Source: Solirubrobacteraceae bacterium
Lineage (GTDB): Bacteria; Actinomycetota; Thermoleophilia; Solirubrobacterales; Solirubrobacteraceae
NCBI GenBank assembly: GCA_031177685.1
Contig: JAPSGI010000003.1
Span: 1-64,000 of the forward strand
DNA: 64,000 bases
Reading direction: 5' to 3'
Shown here piece after piece: positions 45,077 through 52,427 of this stretch (position 1 is the first letter of the stretch; each line of letters starts with the position of its first letter). The notes beneath the pieces were generated by a model, which had not been told where the DNA came from, did no database searches, and was given only the letters and a program-made list of their open reading frames with translations. A program made the translations under genes and the position numbers.

Positions 45077-46087
45077 CTACGCCACGGCGGCGTGCTCGGC
45101 GCCCGCCGTCACGACGCGGCCCGGGCCCAGCGCGCGGGCCTCGACGAGCGCTCCCTGGGCGGCCGCCACCAGCTCGGGCGTGCGGGCTCCGTGCTGGGGA
45201 AAGGCGGCCACGCCGAAGCAGACGTCGGCGTCCTCCAGCGCGCGCTGGAGCTGTTCGGCCAGCACGTAGCCGCCGTGGTCGCCGGTCCCCGGGGAAATCA
45301 CCGCGACGGTCCGCTCGCCGATGCGCGCCGCCACGTCGGTCGCCCGCACCGCGCCGGCCAGCGCCGCGCCCACGGCGGCCATGCTGACCCCGTCGGCGGG
45401 CTGGCCGACCGCGAGCGCCAGGCGACCCTGGGTGCGGCGCGCCAGCTCCAGCGAGCGCCCCAGCGTCTCGTCGAACGCGCGGCGGTTGAGCAGCCCGGTC
45501 TCCCGGTCCGCCCGCGAGACGTCCTCCAGCTGCGCGATCACGCGGTCCAGACGCTCCTTGAGCAGGCCGATCAGCGCGCCGGCCACGATCAGCGCGCCGG
45601 TGGTCACCGTCCAGCGCACCGCGGTGTCGGTCGTGGGGTCGGGGGACTGCGACAGCACCGCGGCGTACGCGAGCACGATCACGCCCAGCTGGATCAGCGC
45701 CTGACCGCGCGAGAGGAAGTAGAAGGCGTAGATCGCCAGCCAGAACCAGAACATCGCGTACGGGCTGGCGGACTCGCCGCTCGCGTAGATCGTCCACTCG
45801 ATCAGCAGGCTTCCGCAGGCGAGGAACAGCGGGAAGACGAAGCCCGGCAGGTTGGCGTAGCCGAAGAACAGCACGGCCGAGATCGTCAGGGCGCTGAGGG
45901 CCATGATCGCCATCTGCCTGCGGTCGGCGCCGCCGTCGTCCAGGAACAGCGCGGCCAGCGTGATCGCCGCGCCGGCCAGGAACAGGCACATCAGCGAGCG
46001 CGCCATCAGCGCGCGGTCGGGCTCGCCGGCGGGCGGCGGAGCGACGGAGGGGCGCAGGCCGAGGCGCTCGGCGACCGATGGCGTCAT
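45077..46087 (-). CDS. membrane protein with degenerate GGDEF domain
   Basis: A 336-residue protein. Six or so hydrophobic helices occupy residues 25-190, then DRETGLLNRRAFDETL opens a GGDEF fold. The active-site segment that should read GGDEF is IGERTVAVIS, so the catalytic loop and metal ligand are gone; diguanylate cyclase activity is not expected, and a sensory or GTP-binding role remains possible. I preferred the ATG at MTPSVAERLG. An ATG 105 bases upstream is in frame, but the intervening codons include TTA, AGA, CGA and several other codons rare here and look non-coding. Confidence 0.8.
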   Translation of the reverse strand: MTPSVAERLGLRPSVAPPPAGEPDRALMARSLMCLFLAGAAITLAALFLDDGGADRRQMAIMALSALTISAVLFFGYANLPGFVFPLFLACGSLLIEWTIYASGESASPYAMFWFWLAIYAFYFLSRGQALIQLGVIVLAYAAVLSQSPDPTTDTAVRWTVTTGALIVAGALIGLLKERLDRVIAQLEDVSRADRETGLLNRRAFDETLGRSLELARRTQGRLALAVGQPADGVSMAAVGAALAGAVRATDVAARIGERTVAVISPGTGDHGGYVLAEQLQRALEDADVCFGVAAFPQHGARTPELVAAAQGALVEARALGPGRVVTAGAEHAAVA

Positions 46088-46140
46088 GGCGGGTGGTTCG
46101 GCCTGTGCATCGAAAACCTTGACGAATCTGGACAAGGTGG

Positions 46141-46196
46141 CCAGATGGTTGGACGGGCGCTTCAGTAATCGCGTCAGCTTCCGATGAACCATCTGG
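46141..46196. promoter_or_regulatory. 10-bp perfect inverted repeat between divergent genes
   Basis: CCAGATGGTT (46141-46150) and AACCATCTGG (46187-46196) are exact reverse complements with 36 bases between them. They lie between the starts of the GGDEF-like gene and the secreted glycosidase, in sequence that is AT-richer than its flanks. A repressor or activator site for both genes is the simplest reading. Confidence 0.4.
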
Positions 46197-46221
46197 GATG
46201 CGTACGAGGCGCCACGACATC

Positions 46222-47868
46222 ATGCGACGGCTGACGGCCGCCCTGGCGGCGTGCGCTCTGGCCGCCGTCGCCCTGCCCGCCATCGCGGGCGCCGCGCAGC
46301 CGGGCGTAGTGCTCCCGAACCCGTCGTTGGGCGACGGGACGCTCGAGCGCATCCAGACCTCGGGCGCCAAGCACGTGCGCGTCTTCGCGTCCTGGCGGAT
46401 GCTCGAGCCCCAGCGCGGTCAGCTCTCCTCTCACATCCTCGCCGGCTACGACGAGCTGGCCGACCGCATGAGGGCGATGGGCATCGGCGTCTACTTCGTC
46501 GTCACCCAGACGCCGGCGTGGGCCACCACCTCCGGTGCCCACAACGCGCCGCCGCCGCCCGGCCTGTACGCCGACTTCATGCGCCGGCTCGCCGCCCACT
46601 TCCGCGGGCGGGTGCGCGGCTACGAGGTCTGGAACGAGCCCAACGACGTGATCTTCTGGGCCGGCTCCGCCACGCCGGCCGCCTACTCGGCGCTGCTGCG
46701 CCCGGCCTACGCGGCGGTCAAGGCCGCGGACCCCTCCGCGCGCGTGGGAATCGGCGGGCTGATCGGCAACGACTACGACTACGTCGGCAAGCTCTACGAC
46801 GCGGGCGTGAAGGGCTCCTTCGACTTCGTGGGGATCCACACCGACGGCGCATGCGCCTTCACCGACCCGCGCCATGCCGCGCGTGACGTGGACGGGCGCA
46901 TCTCGCGCTGGTCGTTCACCGGCTACCGCGAGGTGCGCGCCACGATGCTCGCGCACGGCGACCCCAAGCCGATCTGGATGACCGAGATCGGCTGGCAGGT
47001 GACCGGGCGCAGGTGCCCGGTGAACCCGAAGGACCCTGGTGGAGTGTCCGCGGCCGACCAGGCCGCCTTCCTGTCGCGCGCGTACTCGTGCCTGGCCGTG
47101 GACGACTACGTCGAGCTGGCCTCGTGGTTCTCGCTCACCGACTTCGGCGCGCACGAGGACGAGGGCGGCGGCTACGGGCTCTACGGCTTCGGTGGCGTCC
47201 CGCGCCCGTCGCTGAGCGCCTTCCAGCGGGCGGGCGGCGCCGCGCCCGACCCCGGCTGCGGCCTGCGGGTCGACGGCGGCGCTGCGGGCATCGACGTCGC
47301 GTACCCGACCGGCGCCACGGGTGTGTCCGGCGACCTGCGCTACAAGGCCTCGGCGTCCGACGACCAGGGCATCCGGACGCTGGCGATCCTCGTCGACGGC
47401 CGGCAGATCAAGGTCACCGCCAAGCAGGCGATCAGCGGCACCTGGACGGGCTGGCGCAAGCTGAGCTTCGGTCCGCACACCGTGACGTTCAAGGCCCTCG
47501 ACCACGGCCGCAACGTCTCCGAGCGCACGATCACGGTCAACCGCGTGCCGTACGGCGACGGCGAGCCGGTCCGCACCCGCATCGGCTTGGGCCTGTACGG
47601 CTCGGGCAAGGCGCGGATCGCCGCCGGGCGGCTGTACACGCGGCCGGGCGAGGCCAAGCGCTTCCTGCGCGGGCGACTGCAGATCTCCTTCGAGCGCAAG
47701 GCGGGACGTCGCTGGCGGCCCTACGGCGGCGCGGTGTCGCGCAAGGCGACGATGGCGGTGCAGCGGCGGCGCAAGTTCAAGCCGGGCACGTACCGCATGG
47801 TGGTCCGGTTCGCCGGCTACAAGTCGTTCAAGCCGGCGGTGGCCCGCCGGACCTTCCGCATCCGCTAG
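46222..47868 (+). CDS. secreted clan GH-A glycosidase (GH39/GH5-like)
   Basis: A signal peptide (MRRLTAALAACALAAVALPAIAGAA) precedes a TIM-barrel domain of about 320 residues. EVWNEPN near residue 142 carries the acid/base glutamate and WMTEIGWQ near 254 the nucleophile, the clan GH-A pair. After the barrel come an Ig-like region (DVAYPTGATGVSGDLRYKASASDDQGIRTLAILVDG pattern) and a basic beta-rich C terminus, possibly for wall or glycan binding. It may trim an extracellular polysaccharide. An ATG 24 bases upstream would lengthen the signal peptide; that start is only 5 bases from the alternative divergent start. Its TAG stop shares CTAG with the converging LapA-like gene. Confidence 0.85.
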   Translation: MRRLTAALAACALAAVALPAIAGAAQPGVVLPNPSLGDGTLERIQTSGAKHVRVFASWRMLEPQRGQLSSHILAGYDELADRMRAMGIGVYFVVTQTPAWATTSGAHNAPPPPGLYADFMRRLAAHFRGRVRGYEVWNEPNDVIFWAGSATPAAYSALLRPAYAAVKAADPSARVGIGGLIGNDYDYVGKLYDAGVKGSFDFVGIHTDGACAFTDPRHAARDVDGRISRWSFTGYREVRATMLAHGDPKPIWMTEIGWQVTGRRCPVNPKDPGGVSAADQAAFLSRAYSCLAVDDYVELASWFSLTDFGAHEDEGGGYGLYGFGGVPRPSLSAFQRAGGAAPDPGCGLRVDGGAAGIDVAYPTGATGVSGDLRYKASASDDQGIRTLAILVDGRQIKVTAKQAISGTWTGWRKLSFGPHTVTFKALDHGRNVSERTITVNRVPYGDGEPVRTRIGLGLYGSGKARIAAGRLYTRPGEAKRFLRGRLQISFERKAGRRWRPYGGAVSRKATMAVQRRRKFKPGTYRMVVRFAGYKSFKPAVARRTFRIR

Positions 47869-48110
47869 GCGTCGCGGCGCGACTTGCGGCGGGCGGCCAG
47901 CGCCCCGATCGCGATGCCCAGCCCGAGCGAGACGGCGATCACGACGATCAGCGGCGTCCTCCAGGTCCCCAGCGCCCAGTTGACGCGCACCTCGTCGAGG
48001 TTGAGCGCCGCGAAGACGCCGCCCAGCGCGACCAGCACGAGTCCCAGCCCGCCGCCGAGGCGCTCGCGCAGCGGGGCGCGCTCGCGCTTGGCTGTCTCCT
48101 CGCCGGCCAC
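47865..48110 (-). CDS. LapA-like (DUF1049) small membrane protein
   Basis: An 81-residue protein with two hydrophobic helices (LGLVLVALGGVFAALNL and TPLIVVIAVSLGLGIAIGALAA) separated by DEVRVNWALGTW. The second part, a hydrophobic helix ending in a basic tail, is the lipopolysaccharide-assembly protein A-like pattern common as a short standalone protein in many phyla. Role unclear, probably envelope-related. GTG start, with TAGCAT 7 bases upstream and no Shine-Dalgarno. Confidence 0.85.
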   Translation of the reverse strand: MAGEETAKRERAPLRERLGGGLGLVLVALGGVFAALNLDEVRVNWALGTWRTPLIVVIAVSLGLGIAIGALAARRKSRRDA

Positions 48111-48117
48111 GGCCGCG

Positions 48118-48123
48118 ATGCTA
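48118..48123 (-). promoter_or_regulatory. -10 element (TAGCAT) of the LapA-like gene
   Basis: Minus-strand TAGCAT ends 7 bases before the GTG start and has no Shine-Dalgarno after it. Confidence 0.5.
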
Positions 48124-48156
48124 TGTGAAGGGGTGGACCTGGGTAGGGGACAGGCG

Positions 48157-48435
48157 ATGACCCGCGCGATCCTGCTGACCGTGCGCTACGGGATTCCCGG
48201 GGCGCTCGTCCTCACCGGACTCGTCCTGCTGGTCGTCGCCGACCGCGGGGCGGGCCTCGACGGGTGGGCGCTGTTCACCGGCGCCGGCCTGGCGATCCTG
48301 TTCCTGAACCTGGCGTTCCGCTTCGGCGCCACCGGCGACCGCGAGCGCGACGAGGAAGACGCGGCCCGCGCCTTCTACGCGCGGCACGGGCGCTGGCCGG
48401 ACGACCCGCCCGAGCGCGCGGGACGACGCTCGTGA
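48157..48435 (+). CDS. small two-helix membrane protein
   Basis: A 92-residue protein with helices YGIPGALVLTGLVLLVVA and GWALFTGAGLAILFLNLAF, then a charged tail RERDEEDAARAFYARHGRWPDDP. I know no functional name. AGGGGA 9 bases before the ATG is a good ribosome-binding site, in contrast to most single genes here. The stop overlaps the GTG of the TPM-like gene, so the two are coupled and may form a membrane complex. Confidence 0.8.
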   Translation: MTRAILLTVRYGIPGALVLTGLVLLVVADRGAGLDGWALFTGAGLAILFLNLAFRFGATGDRERDEEDAARAFYARHGRWPDDPPERAGRRS

Positions 48436-49733
48436 GGCGCATCCTCGCCGCGGCCGGCGTGGCCGCCGGGCTGCTCGCGCCCGCCGCGGGCGCCCAGACG
48501 ACCCAGACCTCGTACGTGGAGGAGGCGGTGCGCGCGCTGCGCGACGCGCCGGTGTACGTCGCGTCCGACGCCGATCCGCGCCTGACGGAGCGCGAGGTCG
48601 ACGACGTGCGCCGGGCGATCGCCCGCCACGACGCGGGCCCCGTGTACGTCGCGGTCCTGCCCGAGCGCGCGCGCGACCAGGCGGGCGGGAGCACGAGCGA
48701 GCTGCTGCGCGAGATCGCCGAGTCGCTGCGGCGGCGGGGCACCTACGTCGTGGTGGCCGGCCGCCAGCTGCGTGCGGCCAGCACGCTGCTCCCGGCCGGC
48801 CGGGCCGGCGACCTGGCGGCGCGCGCGGTCGCGGAGCGGCGTGGGGACGGGCTCGGCGCGATCCTCGTCGACTTCGTGCGCCGGTTGGGCGATGCCCGCG
48901 GCTCGGGCGCGCAGGACCGGGGGAACGGCCGTGGCGGCGGCGGGTTCGTGCCGCTGCTGGTGCTGCTGGGTGCGGGTGGCGGGCTCTTCGGGTTCTTTCG
49001 CATGCGTCGCCGCCGGCGCGAGCGCGCGGAGGCCGAGGAGGTCCGCGAGGTCGCGCGCGACGACGTCGTGCGGCTGGGCGACGACATCCGCGAACTCGAC
49101 CTCGACGTGGAGATGCCCGGCGCCGACGCGGCGGCGCGCGCCGACTACGCGCGCGGCCTGGACGCCTACGAGCGTGCGAACGCGGCGCTGGCGCGGGTCC
49201 GGCGGCCGCAGGATTTGGCCGCGGTCAGCGAGGCCGTCGAGGAGGGCCGCTTCGCGCTGGCCAGCGCGAAGGCTCGCCTGGAGGGGCGGCCCGTGCCCGA
49301 GCGGCGACCGCCCTGCTTCTTCGACCCGCGGCACGGTCCGTCCGTGCGCGACGTCGACTGGGCGCCGCCGGGTGGCGCGCCCCGGCCCGTCCCGGCATGC
49401 GCGGCCGACGCCCTCGCCGTGGAGGAGGGCCGCGACCCCGCCACGCGCGAGATCGAGGTGGGCGGGCGCTCGATGCCCTACTACGAGGCGCCCGGCGCCT
49501 ACGCCCCGTGGGCCGGGGGCTTCTTCGGCGGGTTCGGGGGCGGCTTCTTGCCCGGCCTGCTGTTCGGCTCGATGCTGGGCTGGGGCCCCGGCCTCTTTCA
49601 CGGCGGCGAGGCGCATGGCGGCGAGGGGGGCTTCGGCGGCGGCGACTTCGGCGGCGGCGACTTCGGCGGCGGCGACTTCGGGGGCGGCGACTTCGGGGGC
49701 GGCGGCGGCGACTTCGGCGGGGGAGACTTCTGA
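48432..49733 (+). CDS. secreted TPM-like membrane protein with GGGDF-repeat tail
   Basis: A 433-residue protein. A signal peptide (RRILAAAGVAAGLLAPAAGA) is followed by an external domain to about residue 160 (APVYVASDADPRLTEREVDDVRRAI, GPVYVAVLPERA), resembling the TPM fold. A hydrophobic helix (GGGFVPLLVLLGAGGGLFGFF) lies near 165-185, then a cytoplasmic or linker region with helices, and a Gly/Phe/Asp-rich C terminus: after a second hydrophobic, glycine-rich stretch it ends in six imperfect GGGDF units. TPM proteins with glycine-rich ends have been linked to photosystem or envelope upkeep, but the role here is unknown. GTGA overlap with the previous gene. Confidence 0.8.
   Translation: MRRILAAAGVAAGLLAPAAGAQTTQTSYVEEAVRALRDAPVYVASDADPRLTEREVDDVRRAIARHDAGPVYVAVLPERARDQAGGSTSELLREIAESLRRRGTYVVVAGRQLRAASTLLPAGRAGDLAARAVAERRGDGLGAILVDFVRRLGDARGSGAQDRGNGRGGGGFVPLLVLLGAGGGLFGFFRMRRRRRERAEAEEVREVARDDVVRLGDDIRELDLDVEMPGADAAARADYARGLDAYERANAALARVRRPQDLAAVSEAVEEGRFALASAKARLEGRPVPERRPPCFFDPRHGPSVRDVDWAPPGGAPRPVPACAADALAVEEGRDPATREIEVGGRSMPYYEAPGAYAPWAGGFFGGFGGGFLPGLLFGSMLGWGPGLFHGGEAHGGEGGFGGGDFGGGDFGGGDFGGGDFGGGGGDFGGGDF
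49632..49730 (+). repeat. 15-bp tandem repeat coding FGGGD
   Basis: Six units starting at 49632, 49647, 49662, 49677, 49692 and 49713. The first three are identical (TTCGGCGGCGGCGAC), the next has one change, the fifth carries a 6-bp insertion, the last has drifted. It encodes the extreme C terminus of the TPM-like protein and could expand or contract by slippage in frame. Confidence 0.9.
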
Positions 49734-49761
49734 GCTGCGGCAGCGATGCGCCGCAAGCGGG

Positions 49762-49767
49762 TAGATT
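49762..49767 (+). promoter_or_regulatory. -10 element (TAGATT) of the SDR gene
   Basis: TAGATT ends 7 bases before the GTG start; no Shine-Dalgarno is present. Confidence 0.48.
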
Positions 49768-49774
49768 GCCCGCC

Positions 49775-50587
49775 GTGCCCTTGCCCGCCCCGGCTGCGGA
49801 TTCCACCGCGCTCGTGACCGGCGCGTCCGCCGGCATCGGCGTGGCGCTCGCCCGGGCGCTCGCACAGCGCGGTCACGGGGTGACGCTGGTGGCCCGCCGC
49901 GGGGAGCGTCTCGAGGCGCTTGCCGGGGAGTTGTCGTCGGCGCACGGAATCCGCGCGGAATGGGTCGCCGCGGACCTCGCCGTGGCGGCCGAGCGCGACC
50001 GCGTGGCCGCGGAGATCGAGCAGCGCGGGCTGACCGTCGAGGTCCTCGTCAACAGCGCGGGCTTCGGCATCTACGCGCCCTTCGCCAGCAGCGAGCGCGA
50101 GCGCGAGATCCGGCAGGTGCGGCTGCTGGTGGAGGCGGTGGTCGACCTCGACTCCCGCTACGTGCCCGGCATGGTGGAGCGCGGCCGGGGCGCGGTGATC
50201 AACCTCTCGTCCACCGCCGGCTTCCAGGCGCTGCCCGGAAACGGCACCTACTCGGCGAGCAAGTCCTTCGTCCTGTACCACACGGAAGCTCTGTGCGAGG
50301 AGGTGCGCCGCCACGGCGTCACGGTCGTCGCTGTGTGCCCCGGCCCGGTGGCGACGGAGTTCCAGGAGGCCTCGGAGCCGGCCTTCACGGAGCGGATCCC
50401 CAAGACGCTGTGGATCGACGCCGAGCGCACCGCGCGCGATGCCCTGCGCGCGGTGGACGCCGGCAAGCGCACCATCGTCCCGGGCGGGCCGGCGGTCCGC
50501 GCGTTCTTCTCGCCCGGCCGGATGTCGCCGCCCGCCGTCTCGCTCGCCGTGGGGCGCCGGCTCATGTCCAAGGAGCTGGAACGGTGA
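49775..50587 (+). CDS. short-chain dehydrogenase/reductase
   Basis: A classical SDR of 270 residues. TALVTGASAGIGVALARALAQRGH holds the TGxxxGIG cofactor motif, LVARRGERLEAL has the arginines favouring NADP, VNSAGFGIYAPF corresponds to the NNAG motif (with Ser in place of the second Asn), and YSASKSF is the catalytic Tyr-Lys pair with the Ser in NLSSTAGF. CPGPVATEF is also typical. Members are often annotated DltE-like and reduce lipid or ketone substrates. GTG start with TAGATT 7 bases upstream. The TGA overlaps the lipoprotein GTG. Confidence 0.92.
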   Translation: MPLPAPAADSTALVTGASAGIGVALARALAQRGHGVTLVARRGERLEALAGELSSAHGIRAEWVAADLAVAAERDRVAAEIEQRGLTVEVLVNSAGFGIYAPFASSEREREIRQVRLLVEAVVDLDSRYVPGMVERGRGAVINLSSTAGFQALPGNGTYSASKSFVLYHTEALCEEVRRHGVTVVAVCPGPVATEFQEASEPAFTERIPKTLWIDAERTARDALRAVDAGKRTIVPGGPAVRAFFSPGRMSPPAVSLAVGRRLMSKELER

Positions 50588-50952
50588 GGGCATGCGCGCT
50601 CGCGCTGGTGCTCGCGGGCGCGCTGGGAATCGCCGGATGCGGCGGCGACGACGAGAGCGGCCCGGCGACCGTGACGGTCACGCAGACCCAGACGGCGCCG
50701 ACGGCGACCGCGCCGCCCTCGACCGTGTCCGGCGCCAACCGCTGTCCCGACGTGGTGATCACGCCCAACAGCGGCGACGGCGTGTTCGACATCACGACGG
50801 AGAACGTGACGTGCGCCGAGGCCGAGACGCTGCTGCGCAGCTCCGACGGGCTGCGCAGCTGGAACTGCCGCGTGGTCGCGGAGGGCGAGGGACGCAAGAC
50901 GACGAGCTGCTCGCAGGGCGACAAGGTCATCGTCTTCGCCACCGAGGCCTGA
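50584..50952 (+). CDS. small lipoprotein
   Basis: A 122-residue protein. The signal peptide RACALALVLAGALGIAGC ends in a lipobox (IAGC), so Cys becomes lipid-anchored outside the membrane. A low-complexity linker of Thr, Pro, Ala and Val follows, then a compact domain with two cysteine pairs (NRCPDVVITP, VTCAEAETLLRS, WNCRVVAEGEGRKTTSC), likely disulfide-bonded. This layout is frequent among actinobacterial lipoproteins of unknown role. Coupled to the SDR by GTGA. Confidence 0.85.
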   Translation: MRACALALVLAGALGIAGCGGDDESGPATVTVTQTQTAPTATAPPSTVSGANRCPDVVITPNSGDGVFDITTENVTCAEAETLLRSSDGLRSWNCRVVAEGEGRKTTSCSQGDKVIVFATEA

Positions 50953-50957
50953 ACCCG

Positions 50958-51887
50958 ATGCGCCCGCTGCACGAGCGCTTCGCCCGGGTCGGCGACGTCG
51001 AGCTCTGCTACGAGACGGTCGGGGACCCCTCCGGGCGCCCGCTGCTGCTGGTGATGGGACTGGCGACGCAGATGCTCGGCTGGCACGAGGACTTCTGCGA
51101 CCAGCTCGCGGAGCGCGGGTTCTACGTGATCCGCTACGACAACCGCGACATCGGGCGTTCGACGCGCCTGGACGGACGCCGGCCGCCCAGCACCGCGGAG
51201 ATCGTCCTGCGCCGCCCGCGCGATCCCGCCTACACGCTGAGCGACATGGCGGCCGACGCGGCGGGGCTGCTCAGACACCTGGATTTGGACTCCGCGCACG
51301 TGGCGGGCGCCTCGATGGGCGGCATGATCGCCCAGACGCTGGCGGCCGAGCACCCCGATCGCGTGCGCTCGCTGGTCTCGATCATGTCGACGACGGGGCG
51401 CGCCTGGGTGGGCCGCCCGGCGCTGCGGACGCTGCCGATCCTGCTCACGCGGGCGGGCGGGGGCCGGGAGGAGTACGTCCGGCGCGTGGAGCGCGTCGCC
51501 GCGCTGGTCGGCTCGCCCGGCTTCCAGCGCGACTCCGACCACGTGCGCGAGCTCGCGGCGCTCAGCTACGACCGCGGCGTGACCGCCGCCGGGGTGGCGC
51601 GCCAGATGGGCGCGATCCTGGCCTCCGGCGACCGCACCGCGACGCTGCGGCGGATCAGGGCGCCCACGCTGGTGATCCACGGCACCGCCGACCGCCTCGT
51701 CGGCGTCTCCGGCGGCCGCGCCACCGCCCGCGCGATCCCGGACGCGAAGCTCATGCTGATCGACGGCATGGGCCACGACCTCCCTCGCGGCGTGTGGCCG
51801 CGCCTGATCGGCGGGATCGAGGAGACCGCCGACCGTGGGGACCAGTCCCACCGCGTCCCGTCCGAATCGCTGGCCGGATTGAAGTAG
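50958..51887 (+). CDS. alpha/beta-fold hydrolase
   Basis: A 309-residue hydrolase. LLLVMGLATQMLGWHEDFCDQLAERG provides the oxyanion-hole region, VIRYDNRDIGRSTRL the strand-4 turn, and AGASMGGMIAQTLA the nucleophile elbow (G-x-S-x-G with Ser). LVIHGTADRLVG carries the acid and GMGHDLPRG the catalytic His. This is the RdmC/AclR-like esterase group, many of which hydrolyse small esters. Five bases separate it from the lipoprotein stop, and a strong terminator follows about 60 bases after its stop, closing the operon. Confidence 0.92.
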   Translation: MRPLHERFARVGDVELCYETVGDPSGRPLLLVMGLATQMLGWHEDFCDQLAERGFYVIRYDNRDIGRSTRLDGRRPPSTAEIVLRRPRDPAYTLSDMAADAAGLLRHLDLDSAHVAGASMGGMIAQTLAAEHPDRVRSLVSIMSTTGRAWVGRPALRTLPILLTRAGGGREEYVRRVERVAALVGSPGFQRDSDHVRELAALSYDRGVTAAGVARQMGAILASGDRTATLRRIRAPTLVIHGTADRLVGVSGGRATARAIPDAKLMLIDGMGHDLPRGVWPRLIGGIEETADRGDQSHRVPSESLAGLK

Positions 51888-51946
51888 GAAACCGGTCCAG
51901 CGCGCCGAAAACAGGCGCGGGCCATGAACCGCATGACACCCAAGCG

Positions 51947-51983
51947 CTCCGGGCGGACCCGCAAGGTCCGCCCGGAGTGTTTA
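51947..51983 (+). terminator. rho-independent terminator after the hydrolase gene
   Basis: A perfect 13-bp stem (CTCCGGGCGGACC and its complement) with loop CGCAA is followed by TGTTTAA. On the plus strand it would end the SDR-lipoprotein-hydrolase message. On the minus strand the hairpin lies just after the PASTA lipoprotein stop, but no U-rich tail follows. Confidence 0.85.
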
Positions 51984-51991
51984 ACGGCTCG

Positions 51992-52420
51992 CTACTCGTG
52001 GTCCTTCTTGGAGCGCAGCGTGATCGTCTGGTCCTCGTTCACCATCGTGCCGGGCGGGGGGCTCTGGGAGACGACGGTCCAGTTGCGATCCAGAATCAGG
52101 AGACGACCCTGCCCGGTGGCGTCCTCCTCGGCGAGGTTGTACAGGCCTGCAGCCTGCATCGTGTCTTGGGCCAGCTGGTGGTCCTTGCCGACGACGTTCG
52201 GCACTCGGATCGTGCCAGCGTCAGCCGAATCGTCCTGGTCCTCAGCAGGTGGCGGGGCCTCGTCGCGAGGAGGAGGTGTCGACGTCGTCTCGGTGACGGT
52301 CTGCGTCACGGTGGCCGGCGCCGTCGCAGCCTGCTCCTCGGAACCGGACTCCTCCCCGCACCCGACTACGACTCCGACGAGACAGACGACCAGTACGCCA
52401 AGGCAGCTTCGAACTCTCAC
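51992..52420 (-). CDS. PASTA-domain lipoprotein
   Basis: A 142-residue protein. RVRSCLGVLVVCLVGVVVGC is a lipoprotein signal (VVGC lipobox). A linker rich in Thr, Glu and Pro is followed by one PASTA domain with TIRVPNVVGKDHQLAQDTMQ and VVSQSPPPGTMV, the fold that in serine/threonine kinases and PBPs binds muropeptides or the cell wall. The start is the GTG at the head of the signal peptide; a longer frame upstream overlaps the previous gene. Seven bases separate it from that gene's stop, so the two form an operon. Base composition is lower in GC than most of the window. Confidence 0.88.
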   Translation of the reverse strand: MRVRSCLGVLVVCLVGVVVGCGEESGSEEQAATAPATVTQTVTETTSTPPPRDEAPPPAEDQDDSADAGTIRVPNVVGKDHQLAQDTMQAAGLYNLAEEDATGQGRLLILDRNWTVVSQSPPPGTMVNEDQTITLRSKKDHE

Positions 52421-52427
52421 CGTGCGT

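Noticed and set aside
46088-46192. N-terminal extension of the GGDEF-like protein from the upstream ATG.
   Set aside because: The added codons include TTA, AGA, CGA and TTG, rare in this window, and the segment holds an inverted repeat, so it reads as regulatory DNA.
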